A stretch of DNA of 64,000 bases from Macrocybe gigantea (taxonomy: Eukaryota; Basidiomycota; Agaricomycetes; Agaricales; Callistosporiaceae): the NCBI GenBank assembly GCA_011319805.1, contig SJRY01000266.1:186001-250000 (forward strand), read 5' to 3'. Numbering within the stretch: position 1 is the stretch's first letter; each line of letters opens with the position of its first letter. Below are positions 24,019 to 34,962 of the stretch, in pieces. The position numbers and the translations under genes are program-made. Under the pieces are notes generated by a model. It was not told where the DNA came from. It worked only from the letters and a program-made list of their open reading frames with translations, and did not search any database.

Positions 24019-26255
24019 ATGGTTCTCAAGTCTCCTTATCCCGAGTTGCCCCGCTGCCGGACGCCAACGTCCATCACTTTTTCTTCAACCGGCCGGACCA
24101 GGCGGAGTGGCCAGAGGACTACACTTACTTGATTGATTCCAGAACAGGCCGGAAGAGATCCTTTGTAGAGTTCAAGGACCGCATCCGCGACTGTGCGACG
24201 GCGTTAGGAACTCCTGTGTCTGAAGGCGGTCTTGGGCTTCGTGCTGAGGACGGAGAGATCGTCGGTATCTTGAGTCCAAACTGCATGGTAAGCATTGCTT
24301 GAAAGCCCGAGCAGAATCAGTAATTCACATAACATTCAGGACTATGTGACTCTTGTGCACTCGTTGCTGATGATAGCCACGCCGTTCGCGCTCATATCAT
24401 CCTTCTCGACGCCTTTTGAGCTCAAACACGCCATTCAGCTGTCAAGAGCCACGCGCATATTCGTCGATGCCCACCTGTTGCCCCAGCTTCTGCCGGTCGC
24501 AAAGCAGACGGGCATATCTTTCAAGCACATCTACATACTGGAAGGGCGCGTGAAGGGCAAAAAGAACCTCGGCGACATTATCCAAGACATCAGGACCCGG
24601 AGGATACCGCACCTTCCCGCCCGCCCCGCATCCAAGGACACGCTGGCGTACCTCGTCTTCTCAAGCGGCACAAGCGGGCCCTCGAAAGGTAAATGGTCCC
24701 AGGCTTATGTATTTGATTTCATCATAATTCCTCCTCTTCAGCGGTGATGATCTCGCACGGAAATATCGCGACTGCTTCGGCTCAAGGGCTCATAGTCGCG
24801 AAGGAAGTGTCACAAGTATACACGGTACGTATTTTCACTCCATTTTTTCCCCCGGATACGCTCACTGCCTATCTTGATAGCCCCCACCACCAAAGACGCC
24901 CGAAGGTATTTCCGTGGCTCTCGCTTTCCTGCCCCTACATCACGCATACGGCTTGCACCAGTATTGTTTCCGCGCTTTCTTTTCCCCAGTTACGTGCGTG
25001 CTCATGCCGCGCTGGGACATAACCGCTGCGCTTAAAGCCATTCCCAAGTGAGCGGGCACACTAACTAAAACAGATTTTTTTTTGATTATTTCCGAATTTT
25101 GTGATCTCAGATACCGCATCAGCGCGCTTCCCCTCATCCCCTCCGTCGTGCATCAGATAGTGAACCACCCCGGCATTGAAAAAGCCGACTTTAGCTCGAT
25201 ACAGCTCATCGGCAGCGGTGCGGCATATCTTCCCGTTGAGCTCGCCACAAAGATACAAGCCTTGGCCCCCGGTGATTCTGTGTTCACTGAAGGTCCGTTC
25301 TTTCATCGGCTCGGCCCCATTCTGCAGCTTATTTTTGGTTTTTCCCCTTAGGATATGGCATGTCCGAAACGGTACGTAAAATCTTGATTTCTGCAGGGGA
25401 TCATGTGCCGATCACAAACATCTCTCTCAGACCATCGCAGCAATCACTCAACCATACCCCGGTACGCTTGGCGGACGGATGAAAAAGGTCGTAGGTTCCA
25501 CCGGTGTGCTGCTGCCGGGGATGGAAGCGCGGATTGTACGGGAGGATGGCTCAGATGCGGACTTTGACGAGGTCGGAGAGCTGCTGTTGAGAGGGGGAAA
25601 CATTGCGCCGGGATATTGGAACAACGAGAAGGCGACGAAGGACACGTTCGTTGATGGGTGGTTGTGGACGGAGACAAGTTCCGTGTGGACAAGGAGGGAT
25701 ATTTCTTGTATGTGCCTCCTCTTTCGCCTTTCACGCGTGCAACTAATCGACGCGACGCAGCTACGCTGACAGAGCCAAGGTCCGTCCTGCCACGACGCAT
25801 TCTGCGCTGTCTTCTTACGCAGTTTTTTTCGCAGGACATCCTTAAAGTATCCGGCATACAGGTGTCTCCAGTGGATATCGAGAACGTCCTCCTCGCACAT
25901 CCGCAGAAACTCATCATTGACTGCACCGTGGCAGGCGTCTCTGGCGGACGGACGTCCGACGAAAAAGTGCCTCGTGCGTGGATCGTCTTAAGCGAGGCCG
26001 GCAAGAAGTTGGGCGCAGCTGCTACGATCAAGGAGCTGCAGGGTTGGCATCAAGAGAACTTGAGCAGGTATAAATGGCTGAGAGGAGGGTTCGAGATCGT
26101 CAAGCAGGTATGTCCCTGCTCTGAACTGATATGTTAAGCACGGGCGTCATGAAGATGCCTAGATTCCTAAATCGCCCACTGGGAAGACCTTGCGGAGAGT
26201 GTTGCAGGATAACTATGAGCGGAAGCGTGCGAAGAAATTGAAAGGAAAATTGTGA
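24019..26255 (+). CDS. AMP-binding acyl/4-coumarate-CoA ligase-like enzyme (ANL superfamily)
   Basis: Adenylate-forming enzyme that activates a carboxylate with ATP and transfers it to CoA. Motifs in order: GRKRSFVEFKDRIRD, A3-like P-loop YLVFSSGTSGPSK joined over an intron to AVMISHGNI, LAFLPLHHAYGLHQYCFRAF, A5 TEGYGMSETT, GSTGVLLPGMEARIVREDGS, WNNEKATKDTFVDGWL, FFYADRAKDILKVSGIQVSP (A8 with hinge) and the A10 lysine segment IPKSPTGKTLRRVL. Small exons are joined by good GT/AG signals, for example CTACGCTGACAGAGCCAAG. The stop is TGA at 26253-26255. Two single-base losses break the frame: in CCCC at 24049-24052 (before PLPDANVHHF) and in GG at 25670-25671 (before DKFRVDKEG). The exact acid substrate cannot be told; phenylpropanoid or fatty acids are both possible. 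Confidence 0.88.
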
Positions 26256-26585
26256 CGATGCGTTTCGTCGCCTTCTGTTGTTTTCCTTCTGCTTTTCTTC
26301 CGGTCGGCGTGCGGCGACTTCTTGGCAAGGGATATTTCTCGTCCTTCAGCTTCATTACTCATCTGGAAATGCAATGCAATGGATGGCTTTATTTCAGCAT
26401 TTATCGCGATCGCCACTGATTGTCGTCTTTCGATCTCTCTCTGTCCGTAAAGAGAACCCCAATCCGCCCAAAGAGTCTGACATGCTGTATGTATGTACAG
26501 TACATTGATGAGATTCACACGCGTTCCTACTAGCGACTTGTGACTTGTCCAACGCCAAGTATCATCCAATATAACCTCTCAGCAA
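26256..26585. other. Intergenic region, left boundary of inverted duplication
   Basis: Downstream half shows the start of similarity to the inverted copy (from about 26535). No gene seen. Confidence 0.5.
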
Positions 26586-27846
26586 ATGTCTCATCCCTCT
26601 GCTCCTACTTCTCTCGACAAATTGCTCGGCTTTCGATTTGAGAAGGTGATCAACGAAGATCCTGTCACGCACAGCCTGACTTTGCTTGGGACATTCCCTG
26701 ATCGCTCTGCCGCGGAAGGCGGACGTAGAGTGCAAGCTGTTGTACGCATCGAAAAGACCGCGCTGAACGCTGATCTGGCTCAGCGCCTTCTTGCTCAGCG
26801 TGAGGATGGCGGCCTGCTGGATCGGGTCATTGTTGAAGAGAGTACTGATATCGTCTGTCTGCGCAATATTATTTCTAGTCTCTCTGAGCTGACATCTTGC
26901 CTAGTATACGTGGCTGTTTGGATGGTTGAATGAGAATCGGGAGCGCGATGTCAAGATCAATATCGTTTGTCCAGCGACGGAGGTGCACGTTCGCAAGGTC
27001 CGGTCTACTGTTCAATCTTACGATCTCTCACCGACTCTCCATCATAGTATATGAAGCAGAATCTGGTCATGGTCCATGAAACTCCAGAGTTGTACGAACG
27101 TATCGTGAAGCCGTACATCGATGCTTTTCCTGCGTCCAGGACAAAATGGTGTCCCGTCCCTCTTTCAATTTCTGGTCTTCCGGTTATCTTAACATATTAA
27201 ATAAATCTCTCAGGGTAGAAACATTCTCAATGGCGTATCGGAGCAAAACAAGGTGCTCTTCTCCTCGGCCGAGTTCCTCATCCTGCCGGATATGAAGTGG
27301 GACCTGATCACGGTCTCATCACTTTACCTTGTCGCACTCGTGCAAGACCGCACGATCAGGTCGCTACGAGATCTTCGAAAAAGCACCTGGGACTGCTCAT
27401 TGGAATTCGCGATGAGGCTCAGCAGGTGGTAAAGGAGAAATGGGGCCTTGGCAAAGGATCATTGAGGCTATATGTTCATTATCAGCCTAGTTACTGTGAG
27501 TCGCGTTGTGTATGCTTGTGGTATTTCGGTGGAGCTGATTTTCTACCGGTTGCAGATCATTTTCATGTGCATATCGTAAATGCAAACCATGTTGGACTGC
27601 TTGGTATGGCTGCTGGCCAGGCGCATTTATTGGACGATGTTATTTCTTTGGTGAGTGTAAAATGCCTCGCTCCATTCTTCGGTTCCGATCACATATCACA
27701 TACTCACGTTGCACTTTTTCATTGTCCTAAACCAGCTCGAAATCGATAAGGAAGAGGGTCCCGGAATCTTTGAAAAGATGACTCTGACTTATACCTTGGG
27801 CGACCAGCACGGTCTTTTCGAGGCGATGCATACAGCATCAGAGTAA
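26586..27846 (+). CDS. Scavenger mRNA decapping enzyme (DcpS/Dcs1-like), copy A
   Basis: HIT-family pyrophosphatase that hydrolyses cap remnants left by 3'-5' mRNA decay. N-terminal swapped-domain features: LDKLLGFRFEKVINEDP, then YTWLFGWLNENRERDVKIN. Middle: KQNLVMVHETPELYERIV, FLILPDMKWD, and the C-terminal HIT domain with the HFHVHIVNANHVGL triad motif (HxHxH) split by an intron just before it. The stop is TAA at 27844-27846. Relative to copy B two single bases are missing: an A in AAA at 27219-27221 (before ILNGVSEQ) and a G at about 27383. These could be assembly errors or early decay. Conversely copy A is intact where copy B lacks a G, so neither copy is clean as given. Confidence 0.85.
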
Positions 27847-27935
27847 GTTTCCGCAACGGCTTGCATGAGCTCCGAAGTGTTTCGCAAGAAGAAGAAACCG
27901 TGATTGTTCAAGGTTACGGGGATAACTTCCTTGGC

Positions 27936-28088
27936 ATCCATTTAAATGGATTATGCTCGTTTCATTACGAGCCACTTGGGCTAAATGCCCGAGTTACTCA
28001 AGTTACCTAAGTGTAACTTTATGCCGTGAGCATCGGCCCTTGGGTACTCTCAGTCAATTGAATTGACGAGACGCATTCAAGAGAATGC
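27936..28088. repeat. Cluster of perfect and near-perfect hairpins, copy A
   Basis: Within about 150 nt downstream of the DcpS gene: ATCCATTTAAATGGAT (27936-27951, perfect palindrome); GCTCGT/ACGAGC (27955-27972); ACTTGGGC/GCCCGAGT (27974-27994, one mismatch); AGTTAC repeats with GTAACT (27992-28017); GCCG/CGGC (28023-28037); GTCAATTGAATTGAC (28053-28067); GCATTC/GAATGC (28073-28088). The same string recurs at 50186-50338 with only a few differences, mostly in loops. Candidates are a foldback/MITE-type insertion that predates the duplication, or a 3'-end or regulatory element. Confidence 0.75.
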
Positions 28089-28378
28089 ATATGTAGCGAA
28101 TACGCTTATCCGATTCTATGCAAACCTTTTCCTGTGTCATCTATGATATGCTGTTGAAGGTGCTATGATGGAAATGAAAGTAGTAAGTTGTCATTACCTC
28201 TGAGCGAAACATGGCCTGAATCGGATTGAAAAGGCCTAGACATATCGATTGATAGAAACACGCGTCGTCCCGTCCAGGAGCACGTTGTGTTGCACGCGAC
28301 AGAGTCGGTTTGACGCGTGCTGCTGTTCTTTCCTGTATTGTCTCCGACTGTATGCAAATGGATAGATCACTGTATGGG

Positions 28379-28386
28379 TATAAAGG
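28379..28386 (+). promoter_or_regulatory. TATA box of oxidase copy A
   Basis: TATAAAGG about 120 nt before the ATG at 28507. The equivalent TATAAAGG is kept in the inverted copy (49879-49886), which supports function. Confidence 0.4.
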
Positions 28387-28506
28387 TCGTTCATGTGTCC
28401 GACATGCGTCCATCCGACTTTTCACCTTTTCCCGTTAACGAAATAGTTCACGTTCACGATATTCACTGACAGCCTGCCTTTTCCGTACCTGCCTTTTCCG
28501 TTGCTC

Positions 28507-30998
28507 ATGGCATTTTCCGCAGCCTTGAATCTCGGTCTATCTCTGGGTGCTCTCGTGCAGTTGGTTGGCCAGGCGTCCTTTTTTCCATATCGTCCGCGGC
28601 ATGGTACGAGCTCAGCCACAAAGTAGGATCACGCTTGTACAAGGCGTGCCATTTGCACAACCGTGTTTCGACGAGTTTAATTCTACTGCATGTGATGCTG
28701 TACGGTCGACTTACCTCGATGAAGGTGCGCCACGAGCCATCCTGTTTCCGAGCGCAATGTGGCGCAATGTGTATAGCTGATGTATACACAGTATCTCGTG
28801 CTCACTCTCCCGGAGCATATATTCAAACGCAGTGGGAAACATGTCAGACGACAAACTAACAATGCCTATTAAATTATGTCGATCCGCATGACATGACTCT
28901 GACTTTGCCACCTCGCAAGTGCCAGCTGGGACGCGTGTCAGATCACTATGTAAGCGCGAATCCTATGCTCGTTTATTAATTAACAGATTTTGGGATGCTA
29001 GATTGATGTAAGAAATGCCAGCGACGTTCAGGCTGCTTTTGAATTTGCAAGAAAAACGCGGATTCCATTGGTCGTCAAAAACACTGGCGTGAGTAGTAAC
29101 ACATTTTTCGAGGCGCACTGATACTGAACCGACCACAGCATGACTACAAAGGCAGGAGTAGTGCGCCTCACTCTCTAGCTCTTTGGGTGCGCATATACCC
29201 ATCTATCTTTACTACGAGCGTGGTATATGACCCTCTCCATCTTTTTTTTTTAGACCCATAACCTCAAAAATGTATGCATTCCCTGGATATCATGTTCACA
29301 CGTTTACATTGATCCGTAAAAAAATAAGATTTCTTATAATCCTGAATTTATTCCTGAAGGATGTAGAAAATCGAGTCCGGCTATTACAGTTGGTGTATGC
29401 GCATTTCTCCCGCTTGTATTGCTGCTCGTTGATCCACTATTGTAAACACCAGGCTGGTGTTCAATGGGGGAGGCTTATCCTTTTGCCGAGGGACACAATC
29501 TCACCATAGTCGGAGGTAAATGCGTTCATTATTCTTTCGTACAGCCTAGAATGAGATCCTTGATTTTAGGAAGCGATAGATCTGTCGGTGTTGCAGGAGG
29601 ATGGCTCCAGGTATTATATTTCCCTTTACTCTTGACTACTCATGATTATTGAAAACGATGAATATCAGGGAGGCGGTCATGGAGCTTTATCAAATACGAT
29701 GGGCCTTGGTGTAGACAGAGTGGTATGTAATTATTTCCCCATCTATACTGCATTCAAATGTTTAACCGTTATGATAGCTACAATTCAAAGTCGTTACCCC
29801 CGATGGAAAATACAGAGTGGCTAATGAATGTAAAAACAAAGACCTGTTCTTTGCTCTTCGTGGAGGTATTTTTTTTTTAAATCAATATCTACATTGACGT
29901 CGTGGATTCACAATATTATTCTCATAGGTGGTGGAGGAACGTTCGGTGTTGTACTCGAAAGCACGATATTGGCTTCTCCGAGAGTACAACTGCAGACAGT
30001 TATCGTATCATTCAGTCCAAATTCGACGACGACAAAGGAACTCTGGACAATACTTGCAGATAATGCGCTCAAGTGGGCGGATCAGGGCTGGGGAGGGTTC
30101 TCTATGTCAGGTGTTGCCATCCTAATCAACCCAAAGGCGAGCAAGGAAGACGCGGCATCATCGATGGCACCACTGGTGAATTTGGGCAGCGATTGAAGAA
30201 GGCGGGTGGTACTGGTACTCAGGTGATGGTGACAGAATTCCCGAGTTGGGGCGGATTCTTCAAAGCATTCACTGAAGATCATGTTGCGGTGCGTTGTTTT
30301 TCCCCTGTCATTCATATCACGCCTGACGTTCCCTTACTTTCATTTACCTCAGGTCGTTGGCTCTAGTCTCGCTCTTGCTTCCAGACTGATCAGCAAGGAC
30401 AACTTTAGAACAGCAAGTGATCGGTCGGCGCTCGTTTCTGGACTGCTTGCAGCAGATGCTGAGACACCAGGTCTGATCATTCTGATGACGACTCCCGCGT
30501 CATATGCTGGCAATGGCAAAACGAGTGTCACCGACGCGTGGCGTTCTAGTTTGTATCATGTTACGGTGATCTCTACCTGGAATTGGAATGCTACTGTTGC
30601 AGAAAAGAGGGCGCATTACCGAAAGGCAGCAGGTCGGTTGACCATTTGAGGAACATCACACCGGATGCTGCCTATGTTGTACGTCGACTTCAAATCATTC
30701 CCTCGTCGAATGGTTTTCTAGTGCACCTCCACTTTCTAATGTCGTCTTGTAGTGTCTTTCTGGGGAAGGCATTATCCGGAACTGCTAAGAATCAAGAAGA
30801 AATAGTACGTCGTTGCCACTTCTTCCCCCAGTCGAAATTTTCGGCGAGCCTTTCTTGTTTTAGTGATCCTGAACATCTTCTAGAGCGCTGGCATGGTGGT
30901 ATGTGCTCTATACTACATTTTATTATGAATTTGTCAGTGACTTGCTGTTGATAGTTGGATGGAATCCGAGCGACCCTCAATTCTCATGCTACCTCTAG
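28507..30998 (+). pseudogene. Secreted FAD-linked (berberine-bridge-like) oxidase, copy A, decayed
   Basis: Counterpart of the gene at 47203-49773. FAD-domain exons are recognisable: FNSTACDAVRSTYLDE, HDYKGRSSAP (with the FAD-linking His), GSDRSVGVAGGWLQ, GGGHGALSNTMGLGVDRV, GGGTFGVVLESTILASP. Real damage: an in-frame TAA at 28857-28859 where copy B has GAA; loss of about 79 bp near 30720 that removes the exon for NEADVYEPNHE; and both cysteines of the C-terminal CWHC changed (to Arg and Gly). There are also at least five single-base losses (near 28584, 28650, 29466-29470, 30182 and 30630). I call it a pseudogene on the substitution and the exon loss, not on the single-base indels. Confidence 0.85.
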
Positions 30999-31796
30999 GA
31001 TGAACGCACTCGAAGTACTAATTGTAGAGTCTTACAACCGCTAACGATGCTTTTAATGGAGATTTCGACTACCGTCATCGGCTCCCACCAAGTGATTCAT
31101 TGCCTGCGTGACCTACCAATGATTGATGTTGGTCCACATCGGTTTAATCAAGGGCATAAACTATGGCGAGATATCATGTTGATATTAACGTACCCGTTCC
31201 AATAAGGGGCAAGCAAATGGCATTCAGGCTTTCTTTGCTTTTGCGTTCTTCCATTGCATGAAATGTGGCCATCTTTAGAAGCTTAGTGGTCATTCCATCT
31301 TTCGGGATAAGACTTGGGCGAAGATGTCACCATTTCGCTGTCACACATCCGCTGCATAAATCAGCGGGGACGAGGTGAACCACAGGATCCAGGTCTTGAG
31401 TGGCTGGGAGGAACATGGATACGATAAAATTATTCTCTGCTACGTCTAGGAGCGAGTAAGACTGTTGTGAACAATTCTAATAGTCCAAGACGAGATAAAC
31501 GTCCGCTATTACGACAGATAGGAGACAGAGTATTACCCTTTCCTCTATGTATTTACTTCTTCACCTTTGCCAGGACCTGAAGCATTCGATCCTCAGGACA
31601 GCCTTTGTAGAGTAACGTGAGAAATAAAATGAGATACAATCATGTGCAACGAACAACTTGAAAGCTGCCCCCAGACTCTCCATGTTTGCTGCTTCATGCA
31701 TAATAAAGACAGCAATCTTGGTTGTGCTGAACAAGGATCCCAAGGAGCGTAATATCGTGCTTCAGGTCTATCTCCGTTCTATAGCACGTACGCTGA
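30999..31796. other. Intergenic region, right boundary of duplication arm A
   Basis: Similarity to the inverted arm fades near 31065. The rest (to the EB1-like start) shows no gene I can support. Confidence 0.5.
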
Positions 31797-32590
31797 ATGC
31801 CAGAAACCACGACGACGATAAGCGGGTCTGCGACAGGACTTTTAACTTGGCTGAACGAGCTCCTTCAGGTCAACTACACGGAGGTTGGGCAATGTGGCAG
31901 TGGCGCAGCGTATTGCCAGATCCTTGATTCTATCTACGGTAAGCAGGCGTCCACTCTGCTCATACGACAAGATCATTTCATTAACGGAATATCAAACTGA
32001 AATCCTTTTTCTCCCCTCACTGGCATGCTCGCCCACGCATACTCTAACCCTTGTCTTTCATCTCTCACTAACCCCCTTATCATTGTGTCTGCTTCACCTG
32101 CAATTCATTCATCGTGATCTGGTAAAAGGTGATATTCCCATGAGCCGCGTAAATATGAACGCAAAGCACAAATACGAATATATTGCCAATTTTGAGGTCA
32201 TGCAGAACGTTTTCAAAGCTAAGGAAATCGAGAAGGCAAGTCAGCGCTTCCACATTCCTTAGTATCGCGTTTGATAACAGGATTCGTATAAAGGCTATAC
32301 CAGTAAAGAAACTCGTCAAATGCAGAATGCAGTATGTCCCTCCTGCTAATTGTTCGTGAACTCAACTCAAGTCGTTCCCTTTAACGAAAAAAATCACGTC
32401 ATTCTACTGGTCGCTTCGATCCTTCACCAATTCCTTACCTGATAAATTAACCCGTACTTTTAAAAGAGACAACCTCGAATTCTTGCAATGGATGAAACGC
32501 TTCTGGGATGCAAATCACGGTGGTCAAGGTTATGATGCCACAACGCGACGCGAAGGCGTGCCTATTGCCCCTCTCGCTACTGACGCTTCC
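31797..32590 (+). CDS. EB1/Mal3-type CH domain, without its C-terminal EBH part; runs in frame into APH domain
   Basis: Four exons (31797-31938, 32129-32235, 32294-32331, 32467 onward) encode a complete microtubule-plus-end CH domain: LLTWLNELLQVNYTEVGQCG, SGAAYCQILDSIYGDIPMSR, VNMNAKHKYEYIANFEVMQN, IPVKKLVKCRMQDNLEFLQW, MKRFWDANHGGQGYDATTRR. The intron at 32236 has a GC donor (AAG/GCAAGT). EB1 proteins normally continue with a Ser/Pro linker and the coiled-coil EBH domain that dimerises and binds cargo. Here the open frame leaves EB1-like sequence after about PLATDA and enters an APH-kinase sequence with no stop in between. It is either a chimera or the wreck of an EB1 gene. The end coordinate marks the point where EB1 similarity stops. 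Confidence 0.75.
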
Positions 32591-32647
32591 TCAAAGCATG
32601 TCAATACTAGCCTTCTGCATCGTTTTGTCGTCATAGCTGCTATCCAG

Positions 32648-33385
32648 ATGCTCAAAAGATTTCGTCCCCGACAAGGGTATGTCTTGTTTCTGACAGACAA
32701 ACTCTGCGTCAAGTACGGGACTCTCAAACCACTTTCCGAAGCCTCCACTCTGCGATTTGTGGCCAAGCACACGTCCATTCCAGTGCCAAAGGTTTACTGC
32801 GCATTCGTACATAATGGGTGGACATACATCGTGATGGAAAGGATCAAGGGAGACCCGTGGTCCGTGTATGGTCATCACTGCCAGTGATTCGAAGAGGAAA
32901 ATTCTCACCCAACTGAGCAGCATTGTGAAAGAAATGCGTCGGCTCAGTGCCCCTGGTCCTGGTGTCGCTAATGTGATGGCGGCCCGTTGTACGATGCCCG
33001 ACTTCCGGGCACATCGTTGACTCTGGGCCCCTTCAGGACAATCGAAGACTTTCACAGCTTTTTACGTGGCGGCCATCAGGCACATCCTGATCACTACCCG
33101 GAGGTCTCCAAAATGATAGCATTGCAGGATCGGCCTTGGCCACTGCCAGTTTTCACGCACGGTGATCTCAGTAGCCTGAACATTCTAGTGCGTGGTGACG
33201 AGGTGGTTGGAATCGTTGATTGGGAAACTGCTGGCTGGTGTCCATCATACTGGGAGTACACCACGGCATGCCAAGTCAATCCGCGCAACTACTTCTGGCG
33301 AGAAGAAGTAGACAAGTTTCTGGAACCCATGCCGCAAGAATGGGAGATGGAGAGGATACGATTGAAATACTTTGGGGATGTCTGA
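32648..33385 (+). CDS. Aminoglycoside-phosphotransferase-family (APH) kinase domain, frame-disrupted
   Basis: The N-lobe reads MLKRFRPRQGYVLFLTDKLC, VKYG (Lys), SEASTLRFVAKHTSIPVPKV (Glu-containing helix), YIVMERIKGDP. The C-lobe has GPFRTIEDFHSFLRGG, the catalytic loop FTHGDLSSLNILVRGD (HGDxxxxN) and the metal-binding VGIVDWETAGW (D). APH-type kinases of fungi are abundant, with mostly unknown small-molecule substrates. Between about 32860 and 32985 the frame is lost at two or three places by single bases, so the product as given is broken. Upstream the frame is open straight into the EB1-type CH domain; 32648 is the first ATG inside APH-like sequence, so a separate start there is possible. 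Stop is TGA at 33383-33385. Confidence 0.75.
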
Positions 33386-34962
33386 TGTGGAGGCCGCACA
33401 ATTTACTATGCCACATGTAGATGCAGATGCTTTCGCTCCTTCCCCATCTTCATAAATAATTTCTTCGAATTGTACGTTGGCACTTTTTGTCATGTCAAAA
33501 TTGCCTTTCCGTCGAAACGACGCTCTTCTTTCTTCCCTCGGCAATACAACATCGCAGCACCCCGCACCTTTCCCCACACGGTGACATTTGCACTAAATGC
33601 TGTGCCATCATTCGTCAGCAGCTCTAATGTGTCCTTCACCCAAGCTACACAGTTCCATCCCTCGGTCCCGTACCTGGCAGGAACATTGCGCAGAACGATT
33701 TCAACCTGGTCAGGTTCACGAATTTAGTAATGATGATTCGGACGAGTAGCATGTTCGTTGCAGAGGAAGTTCACGTTCCTAAAACTATTTACTCTGTCCG
33801 GCACTGGCCATTTTTCTTTCGCATAGTACTGCTGGTCGCTGCTACAATACGACTTTGCAATGATGACAGTTGTAGCGACGTAGGAGATGAAGGGAGGCAT
33901 GTCGGAAGAGTAGGAAACTCGAATTGTTTCGGAGGTCTAGACATCGAACGAGGAGACAAAGGGGCGACGGTAGGGAATGCCATGACACATGGAGAGCTCT
34001 GTGAAGTATAGGCATCCGAAGGAGGCTGTGCCTTGTGAGGATCTTGAGGAGTTTCCTGCTTCGTCGACTCATTCTCATCTGAGTAGTGAGCATGACTCCT
34101 GTGACCAGTCTCTGTGTCTTCAGGCGACGTCGCTTAAAGTTCCAAGGGCCCATACTGCCATCCACATTAGAAGACTCAACGGAGGAGAATGTCATCTAGT
34201 CACTCGTCATCGTGTACCAGGCTCGATAATCCCATACCATACGAGCCAGGGAATCCAGAGAAACCGGACAAGGCAGTCGAGGTCCTAGTGCCCAAGAGAA
34301 CAGAGGTGGTGGGGGCAGGTTGGAAGGTAGTATTCTGGAAAAGCTGTCCACCATCGCGGCCGAGCACACCAAGAAGTTCGGAGTAGGTTAGCTTGTACTC
34401 AACATCCTCAGCGAAGTGCCAAGTCATTTCACTAATAGAGTCCGGAGAAAGTAGGCTAGAAAACAACTTCTAGGACAGGACGGGCACAGTGGCTGAGTTC
34501 ACAGAGCGACGAGCATTATGCCTCGATCAAAGACCTGTAGAATCCGCATTTCGCTGTCGGGGCGTTACAGTGTAGAAATCCGGGGAAAACGCGAGCTTTG
34601 CGAACCATGCAGTTGGCAAAACAGTGCGGAGGCTGTGACCGGGAAAGCCGAGAAGGCCGGGCTCGGCATTACGTAATGGACCACAGCTACAGAGGAGGCC
34701 AATGAGCGTCGAGGTCGTTTCTATGCCGCCAATCGGAGTCGCGCAAGTGATTGATACGGAACCGAATCAAGGATTGCATGTTGGCAGGAGAACTCACTGA
34801 ACAAGCGTGGCGTTCAAGGATCCTTCTTCTCTTTTCCCTTCTTGTTCTCCCTTTTCTTCCTTTTCTCTCCGACGTAGAACGCGGATAAACCCTTTTTTTT
34901 CTTTTCCCTTTCTTTAAGAGTTCTGTGGTTGTTGGTTTTACCAGCGGACTTGCTGGGCAAGG
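33386..34962. other. Gene-poor stretch before the aspartic protease
   Basis: About 1.6 kb. Open frames of 60-120 codons on both strands (for example 34200-34466 on - and 33989-34288 on +) have no known motifs and no convincing splice partners. They may be relics or chance. Confidence 0.4.

Larger units (their letters stand above)
26535..31065 (+). repeat. Left arm (A) of a 4.5-kb inverted segmental duplication
   Basis: This stretch matches 47130-51735 in opposite orientation, gene for gene and intron for intron: DcpS-like gene, hairpin-rich spacer, FAD oxidase gene. Similarity begins about 50 nt before the DcpS start codon and ends about 65 nt after the oxidase stop. Identity is uneven: near-identical tracts alternate with tracts clearly more diverged. 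Confidence 0.93.
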
